From: Desulfovirgula sp.
GTDB taxonomy: Bacteria > Bacillota > Desulfotomaculia > Desulfotomaculales > Desulfocucumaceae
Reading direction: 5' to 3'
DNA: 40,643 bases
Assembly (NCBI GenBank): GCA_020725625.1
Contig: DYET01000043.1
Span: 1 to 40,643 of the forward strand
Shown: in pieces, positions 18,897-27,284 of the stretch
Numbering within the stretch: position 1 is the stretch's first letter
Layout of the letters: the number at the start of each line of letters is the position of its first letter
Notes under the pieces: generated by a model
Databases searched by the model: none
What the model saw: the letters and a program-made list of their open reading frames with translations, nothing else
Told to the model about the DNA's origin: nothing
Translations under genes and position numbers: made by a program

Positions 18897-19013
18897 TTCG
18901 TCCCCCTCCCCATGGAGGATATAAAAAATTATACCAAACAGGATCGACATATTAAACGTCTAATATTGATGAAAAACAAAAAACCGCACTTAGGCGGATG
19001 GGGGATAAAAAAC

Positions 19014-19178
19014 ATGGCCAGAAAAATTATACTTTCCCTCGCTGCTGCTGCCGCAATCCCCGCGCTGTTCCTTTTATCCGGCTGCGCCGGCCGCGCTGAA
19101 AAGCCGGAATTCAAGCTGGGCAACGAACTTTTAATGACCAGGTATTCCTCGTCTTTGCAGCCCTCGGGTCCGATATAA
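19014..19178 (+). pseudogene. Truncated lipoprotein, perhaps the start of a DUF1343/NamZ-like gene
   Basis: ATG 19014 follows a GGGGGAT site. It codes 54 residues: a basic start, a hydrophobic core and a lipobox ending LLSGC, then a short mature part FKLGNELLMTRY, after which the frame ends at TAA 19178. The mature start resembles the first strand of DUF1343 (exo-beta-N-acetylmuramidase) lipoproteins, which normally run several hundred residues. The abrupt end just after that strand suggests a deleted gene. The family suggestion is weak; the signal peptide is clear. ATG 18969 is an alternative start. Confidence 0.45.
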
Positions 19179-19182
19179 CCTC

Positions 19183-19323
19183 TTACCCCCCCATGCAAAT
19201 TGCCGCCACAAGGACGCCGTTGATAAAGGCCAGGCCGATGGCCTCAACCGTGAAAACGCCCCTGACCAGAACCACGAACCCCTGGGCCAGCAGCGCCACT
19301 GCCAGGGTATAGATCCGGACCAC
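19183..19323 (-). CDS. Possible 46-residue hydrophobic protein
   Basis: GTG 19323, with GGAGG five bases upstream, opens a 46-codon frame of almost wholly hydrophobic residues that could form two membrane helices, ending AAICMGG. No family is recognised. It is convergent with the lipoprotein stub. It could be a real small membrane protein or part of an eroded gene. Confidence 0.3.
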   Translation of the reverse strand: MVRIYTLAVALLAQGFVVLVRGVFTVEAIGLAFINGVLVAAICMGG

Positions 19324-19421
19324 CCAGCCCTCCAGGTAAAATTTAACAACTCCGGCCTGCGGGACCGCGCCCGGGCCTGGACCGACTCGGCGGAGAGGTG
19401 CGCGCTGGCCGGTATAAAAGT

Positions 19422-19439
19422 TTAACACTAAATTAACCT
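19422..19439 (+). promoter_or_regulatory. PhoP-box-like direct repeats before pstS
   Basis: TTAACA at 19422 and TTAACC at 19433 are repeats spaced 11 bases apart, the spacing of Bacillus-type PhoP boxes (TT(A/T)ACA-like). A -10-like TAGAAT follows at 19481-19486. The position, about 110 bases before pstS, fits phosphate-starvation control. The rest of the gap from 19324 to 19550 holds no gene. Confidence 0.55.
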
Positions 19440-19550
19440 TGTGAAAACAATAGAACAACTTTATCTTAAAACACTTGTTGTAGAATGACATTAAGGAACC
19501 GGCGTGGAAAAAACGGGGAGAAGAAAAAGCGCAAAGGAGAGGAGAAAAAA

Positions 19551-20453
19551 ATGGTTAATAAAACCAAGCGGTTACTGGTGGCCGGCTGTGTTCTGGTTCT
19601 GACTGCCGCCCTGCTGGCGGGATGCGGCGGCCGGGGGCAGCCCGCCGGCCAAAACCCGGCAGAACTTTCCGGAACCATTACCGCCGTGGGCTCGACCGCT
19701 TTACTGCCGCTGGTGGAAGAAGCATCCAAACAATTTATGGCCAGGAACCCCAAGGTCCAGGTATATGTACAGGGCGGGGGAAGCGGCACGGGCCTTTCCC
19801 AGGTCTCTTCGGGAGCGGCGAACATCGGTAACTCGGACATTTTTGCCGAGGAAAAAAGCGGTATCGACGCCTCCAAACTGGTCGACACATTGGTTTGCGT
19901 AGTCGGGATAGCCGCAGTGGCCAACCCCGGGGTGCCGGTGGAAAACCTTGCAAAAAACCAGATTATAGATATTTTTACCGGAAAAATTACTAACTGGAAA
20001 GAAGTGGGCGGACCGGACCAAAAAATTATCGTGATCAACCGTGCCAAAGGATCCGGCACCAGGTCAACCTTTAAAGCCTTTGCTTTGGACGGTAAGGAGG
20101 AGACCGCGGGGGGCATGGAAATCGACTCTTCCGGCCAGGTCAAAAAAACGGTCAGGGAAACCCCCGGTGCCATTTCTTATCTGGCACTTTCTTACCTGGA
20201 CGGCAGCATCAGGCCAATTAAGATTGACGGGGTGGAACCGAATGAAGAAAACATTGTTAACGGCAAATACCCGGTCTGGGCATATGAGCACATGTACACA
20301 CTTGGCCAACCCCCGGGGCACGTAAAGGGGTTTTTAGACTATATGCTGACCGACGAAGTGCAGAACAACCTGGTGCCCAAGCTGGGATATATTCCGGTAA
20401 CCAAAATGACTGTAACAAGAGATGCGAGAGGCAACGTCACGAGGAAACAATAA
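19551..20453 (+). CDS. pstS: Phosphate ABC transporter substrate-binding lipoprotein
   Basis: 300 residues. A lipoprotein signal ends LLAGC. The mature part has the phosphate-binding motifs GSTALLPL, GGGSGTGLSQV, ANIGNSDI and NRAKGSGTRSTF. It binds phosphate outside the membrane and passes it to PstCA. Start ATG 19551 follows GAGAGGAG; the longer frame from 19485 adds a lysine-rich leader and is rejected. First gene of the pst locus. Confidence 0.95.
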   Translation: MVNKTKRLLVAGCVLVLTAALLAGCGGRGQPAGQNPAELSGTITAVGSTALLPLVEEASKQFMARNPKVQVYVQGGGSGTGLSQVSSGAANIGNSDIFAEEKSGIDASKLVDTLVCVVGIAAVANPGVPVENLAKNQIIDIFTGKITNWKEVGGPDQKIIVINRAKGSGTRSTFKAFALDGKEETAGGMEIDSSGQVKKTVRETPGAISYLALSYLDGSIRPIKIDGVEPNEENIVNGKYPVWAYEHMYTLGQPPGHVKGFLDYMLTDEVQNNLVPKLGYIPVTKMTVTRDARGNVTRKQ

Positions 20454-20526
20454 CCTGACTGAATGGGTCCGGGCAGCTTGGCCAGTGTATCCAGGCTGTC
20501 TTAATCACTTAGATTCGGGGTGGGGT

Positions 20527-21411
20527 ATGCGCAGGTATATCGACAGAACAGGCAGGGCCTTGTCCTTTGTCTGTGCCGGGCTGGTAATAATTCTTACGGC
20601 CTCGATCATATACTTTGTCGGCGTCAAGGGGCTATCCACTTTTTTCTTCGGTGGTGCAAGCGTTAAAGATTTCCTGCTGGGCACCAGATGGCTGCCCGAA
20701 CCTTCACCCGAACAGGGCGGCGCTTCAATAGGCTCACTCCCCTTTATCTTGGGATCAATAATTATTTCTCTCTGCGCAGTATGTATCAGCGCCCCCTTGA
20801 GCATTATCGTGGCTGTGTTCATAACGGAAATTGCCCCTTCCTGGGGAAGGAAGTTCATCCAGCCAACCGTCGAACTGCTGGCCGGTATTCCTTCAGTAGT
20901 TTACGGCTACATTGGGCTGTCCGTGATCGTTCCTTTCATCCGCGATACCTTCGGAGGCCAGGGTTTCAGCGTCATGGCCGGCTTTTTGGTGCTTTCCGTG
21001 ATGATTTTACCGACCATTATCAGTATTTCCACCGAGAGTCTGCGCGCGCTTCCGGATCAGTGGAAGCATGCGGCCATCGCCCTTGGATCAACCCGCTGGC
21101 AGACCATCAGGCTGGTGTTGATACCTGCTGCCCGGTCAGGCTTGGTAACCGGTATTGTACTGGGCCTGGCAAGAGCTTTCGGAGAGGCGCTGGCTGTTCA
21201 AATGGTAATCGGCAACGTCCGCCAAATCCCAACTTCAATCTTGGACCCGGCCATCACCCTGACCAGTGCCATAACCATGGATATGGGCTATACCGTTATG
21301 GGCTCCCTGTGGAATAACGCGCTTTGGTCCATGGCACTTATTCTGCTGTCGATCTCCTTCTTCTTCATCCTGATTATCCGGCTGATAAGCCGAAAGGGGG
21401 TTGTTCAATGA
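20527..21411 (+). CDS. pstC: Phosphate ABC transporter permease
   Basis: 294 residues with about six membrane helices and the binding-protein-dependent transport signature (EAL..ALG) around ALPDQWKHAAIALGSTRWQT, where the permease contacts the ATPase. It forms the channel with PstA. Start ATG 20527 is preferred; the open frame from 20422 has an atypical leader that overlaps the pstS end. Its stop overlaps the pstA start (ATGA). Confidence 0.93.
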   Translation: MRRYIDRTGRALSFVCAGLVIILTASIIYFVGVKGLSTFFFGGASVKDFLLGTRWLPEPSPEQGGASIGSLPFILGSIIISLCAVCISAPLSIIVAVFITEIAPSWGRKFIQPTVELLAGIPSVVYGYIGLSVIVPFIRDTFGGQGFSVMAGFLVLSVMILPTIISISTESLRALPDQWKHAAIALGSTRWQTIRLVLIPAARSGLVTGIVLGLARAFGEALAVQMVIGNVRQIPTSILDPAITLTSAITMDMGYTVMGSLWNNALWSMALILLSISFFFILIIRLISRKGVVQ

Positions 21412-22295
21412 ACGCCCGTCTGGCCGACCGCCTGGCTACGGTTATGTTCTGGACCGGCGCGGGAATAGTGCTTTTCATTTTAAGTTCATTGCTGTTCTAT
21501 ATTTTTCTCCATGGCGCAAAATCAATTAACTGGCATTTTTTAACCTCCCCGCCCGAAAGTATCAGGGGCGGCGGCGGGATTGGCCCGCAGATTTTCAATT
21601 CATTTTATCTTTTGTTCTGGACGATGATTATTACCACTCCGATTGGCGTGATGGCCGGCATCTACCTGGCTGAATATGCGAAACGAAACAGGATCACGAA
21701 CACCATACGCCTCTGTATTGAAACACTTACCTCCCTGCCTTCAATTGTGGTCGGCCTGTTTGGGCTGCTGATTTTCGTCAACAAAACCGGCTGGGGCTAT
21801 TCCCTGATGGCCGGTGCCCTGGCCATTTCGGTAATCAATCTTCCTTTTATGGTCCGCATTTCGGAAGAGGCCATCAGGGACGTACCCAATGAAATGCGGG
21901 AAGCCAGCCTTGCCCTGGGTGCCAGCCGGTGGCAAACCATCTGGAGAGTTGTACTGCCTTCCGCTCTGCCCGGCCTGATCACCGGAGGGATCATTGCCTC
22001 GGGCAGGGTGTTCGGCGAGGCCGCAGCCCTTTTATACACGGCCGGCATGAGCAGTCCAGCCCTGAACTTCCAGAACCTCGACATCACAAGCCCGGCCTCT
22101 CCCTTAAATCCTTTTCGCCCGGCGGAAACGCTGGCGGTTCATATCTGGAAAATCAACAGCGAAAGCATTATACCCGACGTGCGCAGGGTTGCCGACGGAG
22201 CATCCGCGTTTTTAGTTTTTATCGTCCTGGCGTTCAATATTTCCGCCCGCTGGGCCGGACACCACATATACCGCCGCATAACCGCCGGACGGTAA
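21408..22295 (+). CDS. pstA: Phosphate ABC transporter permease
   Basis: 295 residues, six predicted helices, with the permease loop EMREASLALGASRWQT and the PstA-like ETLTSLPSIVVGLFG segment. ATG 21408 shares ATGA with the stop of pstC, so translation is coupled. Upstream in-frame codons to 21324 lie in pstC. It partners PstC and PstB. Confidence 0.94.
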   Translation: MNARLADRLATVMFWTGAGIVLFILSSLLFYIFLHGAKSINWHFLTSPPESIRGGGGIGPQIFNSFYLLFWTMIITTPIGVMAGIYLAEYAKRNRITNTIRLCIETLTSLPSIVVGLFGLLIFVNKTGWGYSLMAGALAISVINLPFMVRISEEAIRDVPNEMREASLALGASRWQTIWRVVLPSALPGLITGGIIASGRVFGEAAALLYTAGMSSPALNFQNLDITSPASPLNPFRPAETLAVHIWKINSESIIPDVRRVADGASAFLVFIVLAFNISARWAGHHIYRRITAGR

Positions 22296-22358
22296 AATAA
22301 AAAGGTGTAGCTCTAAAGAAGCCGGGTTTTCAGTTTAACTTCAAGGGCGGTTTTAAAT

Positions 22359-23765
22359 ATGTCATTGGAAAAAATCTTCCTGAAGAACAAAATTTTTTGG
22401 CGCATGACATTGTTTTGGACGGCCGGATACGCTTTGGCGCTGATCATTTTTATCGCCCTGCTGCGGTATGACGCCGTAACCCCGGCCGGTGCAGTCGTCG
22501 CGCTGCTTGCCACGGCAATGCTTCTGGCCGTTCTGTTATGGATGGTGTACCGAGAAATAATAGATCCCCTTAAAAGAACAAACAAGGCTGCCGGGCTGAT
22601 GTCCAGGGGCAACCTGGAATACAAGTTTCATATTAACTCCGATGACGAATTGGGCCAGCTGTCCGTAAACCTGAATGCCCTGGCCGGCAGGTTGAAAGAT
22701 ACACTAATCCAGTTAAGGGATGTAAGAAGCCTGGAACAGGCGATTCTTTACAACATAACAGACGGGGTCATTGCCGTAGACGGTGATGGAGAGGTGTTGT
22801 TCGTCAACCCTGTCACGGAAAAAATACTGGGTGTCAGCCAAACATCCGCCGTCGGCAAAAAAATCGTGGAAATAATCCGAAGTTACGAGGTTGAACGGAT
22901 AATAGAAGCCGCCTTAAAATCCAAAAAGCACCTGACGGAAGAGGTCAAGCTGCTCACCCCGGAGGCGAAGACTTACCGCCTGCAGGCCACCCCTTTAACG
23001 CTGTTCGAAATCGGCAGCAGCGGGGTGATGGTTTTATTGCACGACATTACCGAGCGCAAAAAACTGGAAGATATGCGATCCGAATTTATTACCAACATAT
23101 CCCATGAATTGCGGACACCGCTCACCTCCATCCGGGGCTTCGTGGAAACCCTTCTCAGCGGTGCAGTGGAGGATCCCGGCACAACACTTCGCTTTTTGGA
23201 AATTATTGACAAGGAAACGGAGCGCATAACAGGACTTCTGGACGAACTCCTCAATTTATCGAGAATTGAAGAACGCCGGGCAGTTCACCGCTGGCAGCCG
23301 GTCCAGCTTTTAGAGAACATCGGCCGGGTCAAAGACATGTTCCTCCCCCGGATTCAGGAGAAAAACCTGGACCTGGCCGTGGAGGCGCCGCCGGAACTAC
23401 CTGCCGTGTACGGCGACCCGGACATGCTGACCCAGGTGCTGATCAACCTGGTGGACAACGCCGTCAAGTACACGCCTGCCGGAGGGAAAATAACCGTCCG
23501 CGCCCTTGTTGAAGAAGCGGACATAAAGGTGGCTGTGGAAGACACCGGCGTCGGGATTCCGCCGGAAAGCCTGCCCCGTGTTTTTGAACGTTTTTACAGG
23601 GTGGACAAGGCCCGCTCACGGGAACTGGGCGGCATAGGCATAGGCCTGGCCATAGTCAAGCACATAATCAAGGTGCACGGCGGCAAAACACACGTGGAAA
23701 GCAAGGTGGGCAAGGGGAGCGTTTTTTCCTTTACTTTGCCAATTGAAAAAGACAGGCAGGTCTGA
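22359..23765 (+). CDS. phoR: Phosphate-regulon sensor histidine kinase
   Basis: 468 residues. Two membrane helices (about 17-36 and 43-63) with a very short outside loop, HAMP (about 64-117), PAS (about 122-232), the dimerisation/phospho-acceptor region with NISHELRTP (H249), and an ATPase domain with N box LINLVDNAVKYTP, DTGVGI and GIGIGLAIV. It lies between pstA and pstB, which makes the Pho role likely. No PhoP response regulator gene is present in the window. Confidence 0.88.
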   Translation: MSLEKIFLKNKIFWRMTLFWTAGYALALIIFIALLRYDAVTPAGAVVALLATAMLLAVLLWMVYREIIDPLKRTNKAAGLMSRGNLEYKFHINSDDELGQLSVNLNALAGRLKDTLIQLRDVRSLEQAILYNITDGVIAVDGDGEVLFVNPVTEKILGVSQTSAVGKKIVEIIRSYEVERIIEAALKSKKHLTEEVKLLTPEAKTYRLQATPLTLFEIGSSGVMVLLHDITERKKLEDMRSEFITNISHELRTPLTSIRGFVETLLSGAVEDPGTTLRFLEIIDKETERITGLLDELLNLSRIEERRAVHRWQPVQLLENIGRVKDMFLPRIQEKNLDLAVEAPPELPAVYGDPDMLTQVLINLVDNAVKYTPAGGKITVRALVEEADIKVAVEDTGVGIPPESLPRVFERFYRVDKARSRELGGIGIGLAIVKHIIKVHGGKTHVESKVGKGSVFSFTLPIEKDRQV

Positions 23766-23815
23766 ATTGCTAGATTTGGCAGCCGCATTTAAAACAAGTA
23801 CCGAGGAGGATCACT

Positions 23816-24574
23816 TTGGACGACGTTAAAATCCTTGTCAAAAATCTTAACCTGTATTATAAGGATTTTCACGCTCTAAAGAACATAGATTTAAAAATCC
23901 AATCCAATAAGATTACTGCCTTGATCGGCCCCTCAGGCTGCGGCAAGTCCACTTTTCTACGCACTTTAAACAGGATGAACGACCTGTTTGAAGGAGTACG
24001 CGTGGAGGGAACCGTCCTGTTGGACGAGCAAGACATATATGACCCGGGAGTAGACGTGGTTACTTTACGGAAGAAAGTGGGAATGGTCTTTCAAAAACCG
24101 AATCCGTTTCCAATGTCGGTTTATGACAACGTGGCGTACGGCCCGAGGGTGCACGGGATCAGGAACAAATCTCAACTGGACGAAATCGTGGAACTCAGCC
24201 TGCGCAGCGCCGCCCTTTGGGACGAGGTAAAGGACAGGTTATACAAATCTGCCTTGGGTTTATCCGGCGGCCAGCAACAGCGCCTGTGCATCGCGCGCCT
24301 GCTGGCTGTAGAGCCGGAAGTGGTTTTGATGGATGAGCCCAGTTCGGCCCTCGATCCAATTTCCACCTTGAAAATCGAGGAATTAATCCAGGTATTAAAA
24401 CAGGAATACACCATAATTATTGTAACCCACAACATGCAGCAGGCTGCCCGGGTTTCCGATTCTACTGCTTATTTCCTCATGGGAGAATTGATTGAATACG
24501 GAATAACAACAGATATTTTCACCAAACCCAGGGATCAGCGGACGGAGGATTATATTACGGGCCGCTTCGGATAA
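23816..24574 (+). CDS. pstB: Phosphate ABC transporter ATP-binding protein
   Basis: 252 residues: Walker [11 protein letters not shown]-loop, signature LSGGQQQR, Walker [14 protein letters not shown] and the switch His in VTHN. Full length for PstB, with the usual EYG..TDIFTKP end. Start TTG 23816 has GAGGAGG upstream. It drives uptake through PstCA. Confidence 0.95.
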   Translation: MDDVKILVKNLNLYYKDFHALKNIDLKIQSNKITALIGPSGCGKSTFLRTLNRMNDLFEGVRVEGTVLLDEQDIYDPGVDVVTLRKKVGMVFQKPNPFPMSVYDNVAYGPRVHGIRNKSQLDEIVELSLRSAALWDEVKDRLYKSALGLSGGQQQRLCIARLLAVEPEVVLMDEPSSALDPISTLKIEELIQVLKQEYTIIIVTHNMQQAARVSDSTAYFLMGELIEYGITTDIFTKPRDQRTEDYITGRFG

Positions 24575-24592
24575 CCCCTAATAAAAAGTTAA

Positions 24593-24698
24593 CCATTTTT
24601 TTTCGGCCGGTATCTTGAAAGAATTGCCGATCATGCCGCAAAATATCGCTGAGGAAGTAATATACATCGCAACCGGTGAGCGAAAAGAACTTAACTGA
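24593..24698 (+). pseudogene. phoU: 3' stub of phoU, frameshifted
   Basis: Directly after pstB, where phoU is expected, the frame starting at TAT 24611 codes YLERIADHAA, the hallmark of the second PhoU repeat. After an extra A near 24641 another frame codes NIAEEVIYIATGER and ends at TGA 24696-24698, the typical PhoU C-terminus. Nothing of the preceding 180 or so residues is present. The following dehydratase gene overlaps it. Confidence 0.75.
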
Positions 24699-26028
24699 TT
24701 GTTGTTTTAAACAAGGCGGTCCTTTTAGCAGAAGGAATTTTTTATCATTAAAAGAATTAACTAAACATCACCGCGGGACCGGTGCGCGGGGGGAGGCGGT
24801 CCGACTGGAATCACCTGCAAGTGATATTTTCGCCCTATTTAAAGAATTCAGACACGTCTGCAACCATAGGGAGCGGGTTATCGAGGGGTATAAAACAAGC
24901 ACGGGCAAAAGAGTGGTCGGCTACCTGTGCACGTACGTACCGGTGGAGATTATACACGCTGCCGGGTTGCTGCCGGTCAAGATCGGCGGCGGCTACCTGC
25001 CCGGTATTGACGCAAACCGCCTGCTGCCCTCCTTTATCTGCCCTTACCTGAGGTCCCTTGCCGAACTGGGCCTCCAGGGCGGCTGCCGTTATCTGGACGG
25101 CATCATTCACGCCTATACCTGTGACGCGGCGTGCGGGGTGTTCAATATATGGCGGCGGAATTTTCCCCCGGCCTTTTCCCACATCATCCACCAGCCCTAC
25201 CTCGACGGGAGGCAGTCGCTAAAGTTCTACCACCGGGAGCTGGAATTACTGATTGAAAACATCGAACGGCACTTCGGGACAAAAGCGGGACCGGACAGCC
25301 TGTCCTCGTCGGCCGGTCTCTACCGCGACATCCGGGCCGCCCTTGCCAGGCTGTATTCCCTGCGCAGGCGGGAACCGGCCGCTTTCACCGGGGAGGAAAT
25401 CTTCCATGCGGTGAACGCCGGTTTCGCCCTGCCGCCGGAAGAATACCTGGAAATGCTTGGGCGGGTCAACGACCGGATTGCCGGCCGGCACCACCCGGCG
25501 CCCGGCGAGCCGGGCAGTGCCGGCGTCGGGGCGGGGCCGGCGGGCGGAAAGGTGCCCGTATTGCTGTCCGGCAGCCACCTCCTGGACCCCTCGGTGTTTG
25601 ACCTTATCTACTCCTGCGGCGGAATTGCGGTGGACGACGACCTGTGCAACGGCCGCAGAAGCTTTGACCGGGGCCCGGAAACGGTAGAACCTTTGTCCGC
25701 CGCCCCGGAAGCCGACGTGGAAATTCCGGGGCCGCTCAGGGAAATCATTGCCTTTTACCGCGGCAGGCCGGGCTGCCCGGCCCGGGTACCGGCTAAAAAA
25801 AGGCTGCCTTATCTCATCGACCTTGCCCGGGAATCCGGCGCCAGGGGTGTTGTTTTCGCGGTACAAAAATTTTGCGACCCCCACCTGGCGGACCTGCCCC
25901 TTTTGACGGCCTGGCTCAAGGAAGCGGGTTACCCTTCACTGATCCTGGAATACGACGGCCGTATCAATCCGGGGGCGGCGGCCACCCGGCTGCAGGCGTT
26001 TTTCGAAATGATCGGGGGTGCGGCATGA
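24676..26028 (+). CDS. 2-hydroxyacyl-CoA dehydratase / benzoyl-CoA reductase family subunit 1
   Basis: 450 residues of the HgdB/FldC/BcrC-like family. Conserved Fe-S cysteine contexts are GYLCTYVPVEIIHAAG, SFICPYLRS with YTCDAACGVF, and DDDLCNG; the C-terminal FCDPH..DLPLL block is also typical. Such subunits bind a [4Fe-4S] cluster and, after one-electron activation by an ATPase, remove water from 2-hydroxyacyl-CoA or reduce aromatic CoA esters. The start is GTG 24676, inside the phoU stub and without a good ribosome site; no better start was found. The first 45 residues look unusual and may be non-native. It overlaps the next gene by ATGA. Confidence 0.83.
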   Translation: MSEKNLTDCCFKQGGPFSRRNFLSLKELTKHHRGTGARGEAVRLESPASDIFALFKEFRHVCNHRERVIEGYKTSTGKRVVGYLCTYVPVEIIHAAGLLPVKIGGGYLPGIDANRLLPSFICPYLRSLAELGLQGGCRYLDGIIHAYTCDAACGVFNIWRRNFPPAFSHIIHQPYLDGRQSLKFYHRELELLIENIERHFGTKAGPDSLSSSAGLYRDIRAALARLYSLRRREPAAFTGEEIFHAVNAGFALPPEEYLEMLGRVNDRIAGRHHPAPGEPGSAGVGAGPAGGKVPVLLSGSHLLDPSVFDLIYSCGGIAVDDDLCNGRRSFDRGPETVEPLSAAPEADVEIPGPLREIIAFYRGRPGCPARVPAKKRLPYLIDLARESGARGVVFAVQKFCDPHLADLPLLTAWLKEAGYPSLILEYDGRINPGAAATRLQAFFEMIGGAA

Positions 26029-27269
26029 ACACGTCCAAAGCGCGAAAAAGACTGGAGGCCTCCCGGCGCCTGCGCCAGGTAGTGGCCGAATTTTACCTGG
26101 AGGGCCTTAAGGCTAAATCCGAACGGAAGCCGGTCGGCTGGATCCCGCCCATGAACGGCGCCATCGAAATATTTTACGCCATGGACATTCAGCCGGTGTT
26201 CCCGGAAAACTGGTCGCCGGTATGCGCGGCTTTCGGACTTTCCGCCCACAACTTCGAAGTCGCGGAAAAAATGGGCTACTCCCCGGACCTTTGCGGTTAT
26301 TTGCGCAATATCGTGGGCTATGTCCACGACATGATGCACCGGCCGGACCAGCCCCTGGGCGGCCTGCCCCGCCCGGACATCATCATTTCCTGTGGGGGCG
26401 GCTGCGTCCCGGTGATGAAAATATTCCAGATCCTCGAGGAAAGGCTCGGGCCGGCGGTGTTTTATTCCGACCTGCCCCAGGTGGCGCCGGAGGACATAAA
26501 GTCCCACCACCTTGATTACGCCCTGTACATGATGGAAAAATTGATCTCCTTCCTCGAGGAGGTGACGGGGCGCCGCCTGGACATGGAACGCCTGAGGGAA
26601 GCGGTGCGCCTTTCGGATCAGGCCTGCGCCCTGTGGGACGAACTGATGTCGTACAGGAGCCGCGTGCCCTCCCCCTTCAGCGCCGCCGAGATAGGCCTGA
26701 TGTTCGTCATGGTCACCAGGCAGGGAACCCGGACGGCCGTCGACTTTCTGGCCGACACGCTGGCGGAAGTAAAGGATCGGGCCGATCAGGGCGCCGGGGT
26801 GATCCAAAACGAGGAACTCAGGATTTTCTGGGACAACATCCCCCTCTGGTACAACCTCGGGCTGTTCAACTACTTTGAAGAGAAAAACGCGGTGGTCGTC
26901 GCCGAAACTTATTCATCAGCCTGGTCGATCCGCCTCGATCCGGCCAGGCCGCTGGAGAGCCTGGCGTACAAGAGCCTGCTTTCCTACCCCTTGGTTTCCT
27001 GCGTTTCCGTCGAACAAAGGATCAAGACGGTACTTAAGGCCTGCCGGGAATACAAAATCGACGGCGCGGTGCTGCACAGCAACAAGAGCTGCAAGCCCAT
27101 CACCCTTGGTCAAATGGATATCCGCCGGGCACTTTCGGAAGAACTGAACATCCCGTGCCTGATCCTGGACGGGGATCACATGGATCCCCGCAATTTCAGC
27201 GAGGCCCAGGCCAAAAACCGCATTGACGCCTTTCTCGAAATGCTCAAAGAAGGGCGCGGCAAAAAATAA
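26025..27269 (+). CDS. 2-hydroxyacyl-CoA dehydratase / benzoyl-CoA reductase family subunit 2
   Basis: 414 residues, the partner of the preceding protein. Signatures are GWIPPMNGAIEIFYAM, ISCGGGCVP, LHSNKSCKPITLGQMD, and the DGDHMDPRNFSEAQ C-terminal strand, as in HgdA/BadE/BzdO-like subunits. ATG 26025 overlaps the previous stop by four bases. Together they would make a heterodimer. The ATPase activator such enzymes need (HgdC or BcrA/D type) is not encoded in this window. Confidence 0.85.
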   Translation: MNTSKARKRLEASRRLRQVVAEFYLEGLKAKSERKPVGWIPPMNGAIEIFYAMDIQPVFPENWSPVCAAFGLSAHNFEVAEKMGYSPDLCGYLRNIVGYVHDMMHRPDQPLGGLPRPDIIISCGGGCVPVMKIFQILEERLGPAVFYSDLPQVAPEDIKSHHLDYALYMMEKLISFLEEVTGRRLDMERLREAVRLSDQACALWDELMSYRSRVPSPFSAAEIGLMFVMVTRQGTRTAVDFLADTLAEVKDRADQGAGVIQNEELRIFWDNIPLWYNLGLFNYFEEKNAVVVAETYSSAWSIRLDPARPLESLAYKSLLSYPLVSCVSVEQRIKTVLKACREYKIDGAVLHSNKSCKPITLGQMDIRRALSEELNIPCLILDGDHMDPRNFSEAQAKNRIDAFLEMLKEGRGKK

Positions 27270-27284
27270 GGAGGTCTAAAACCG

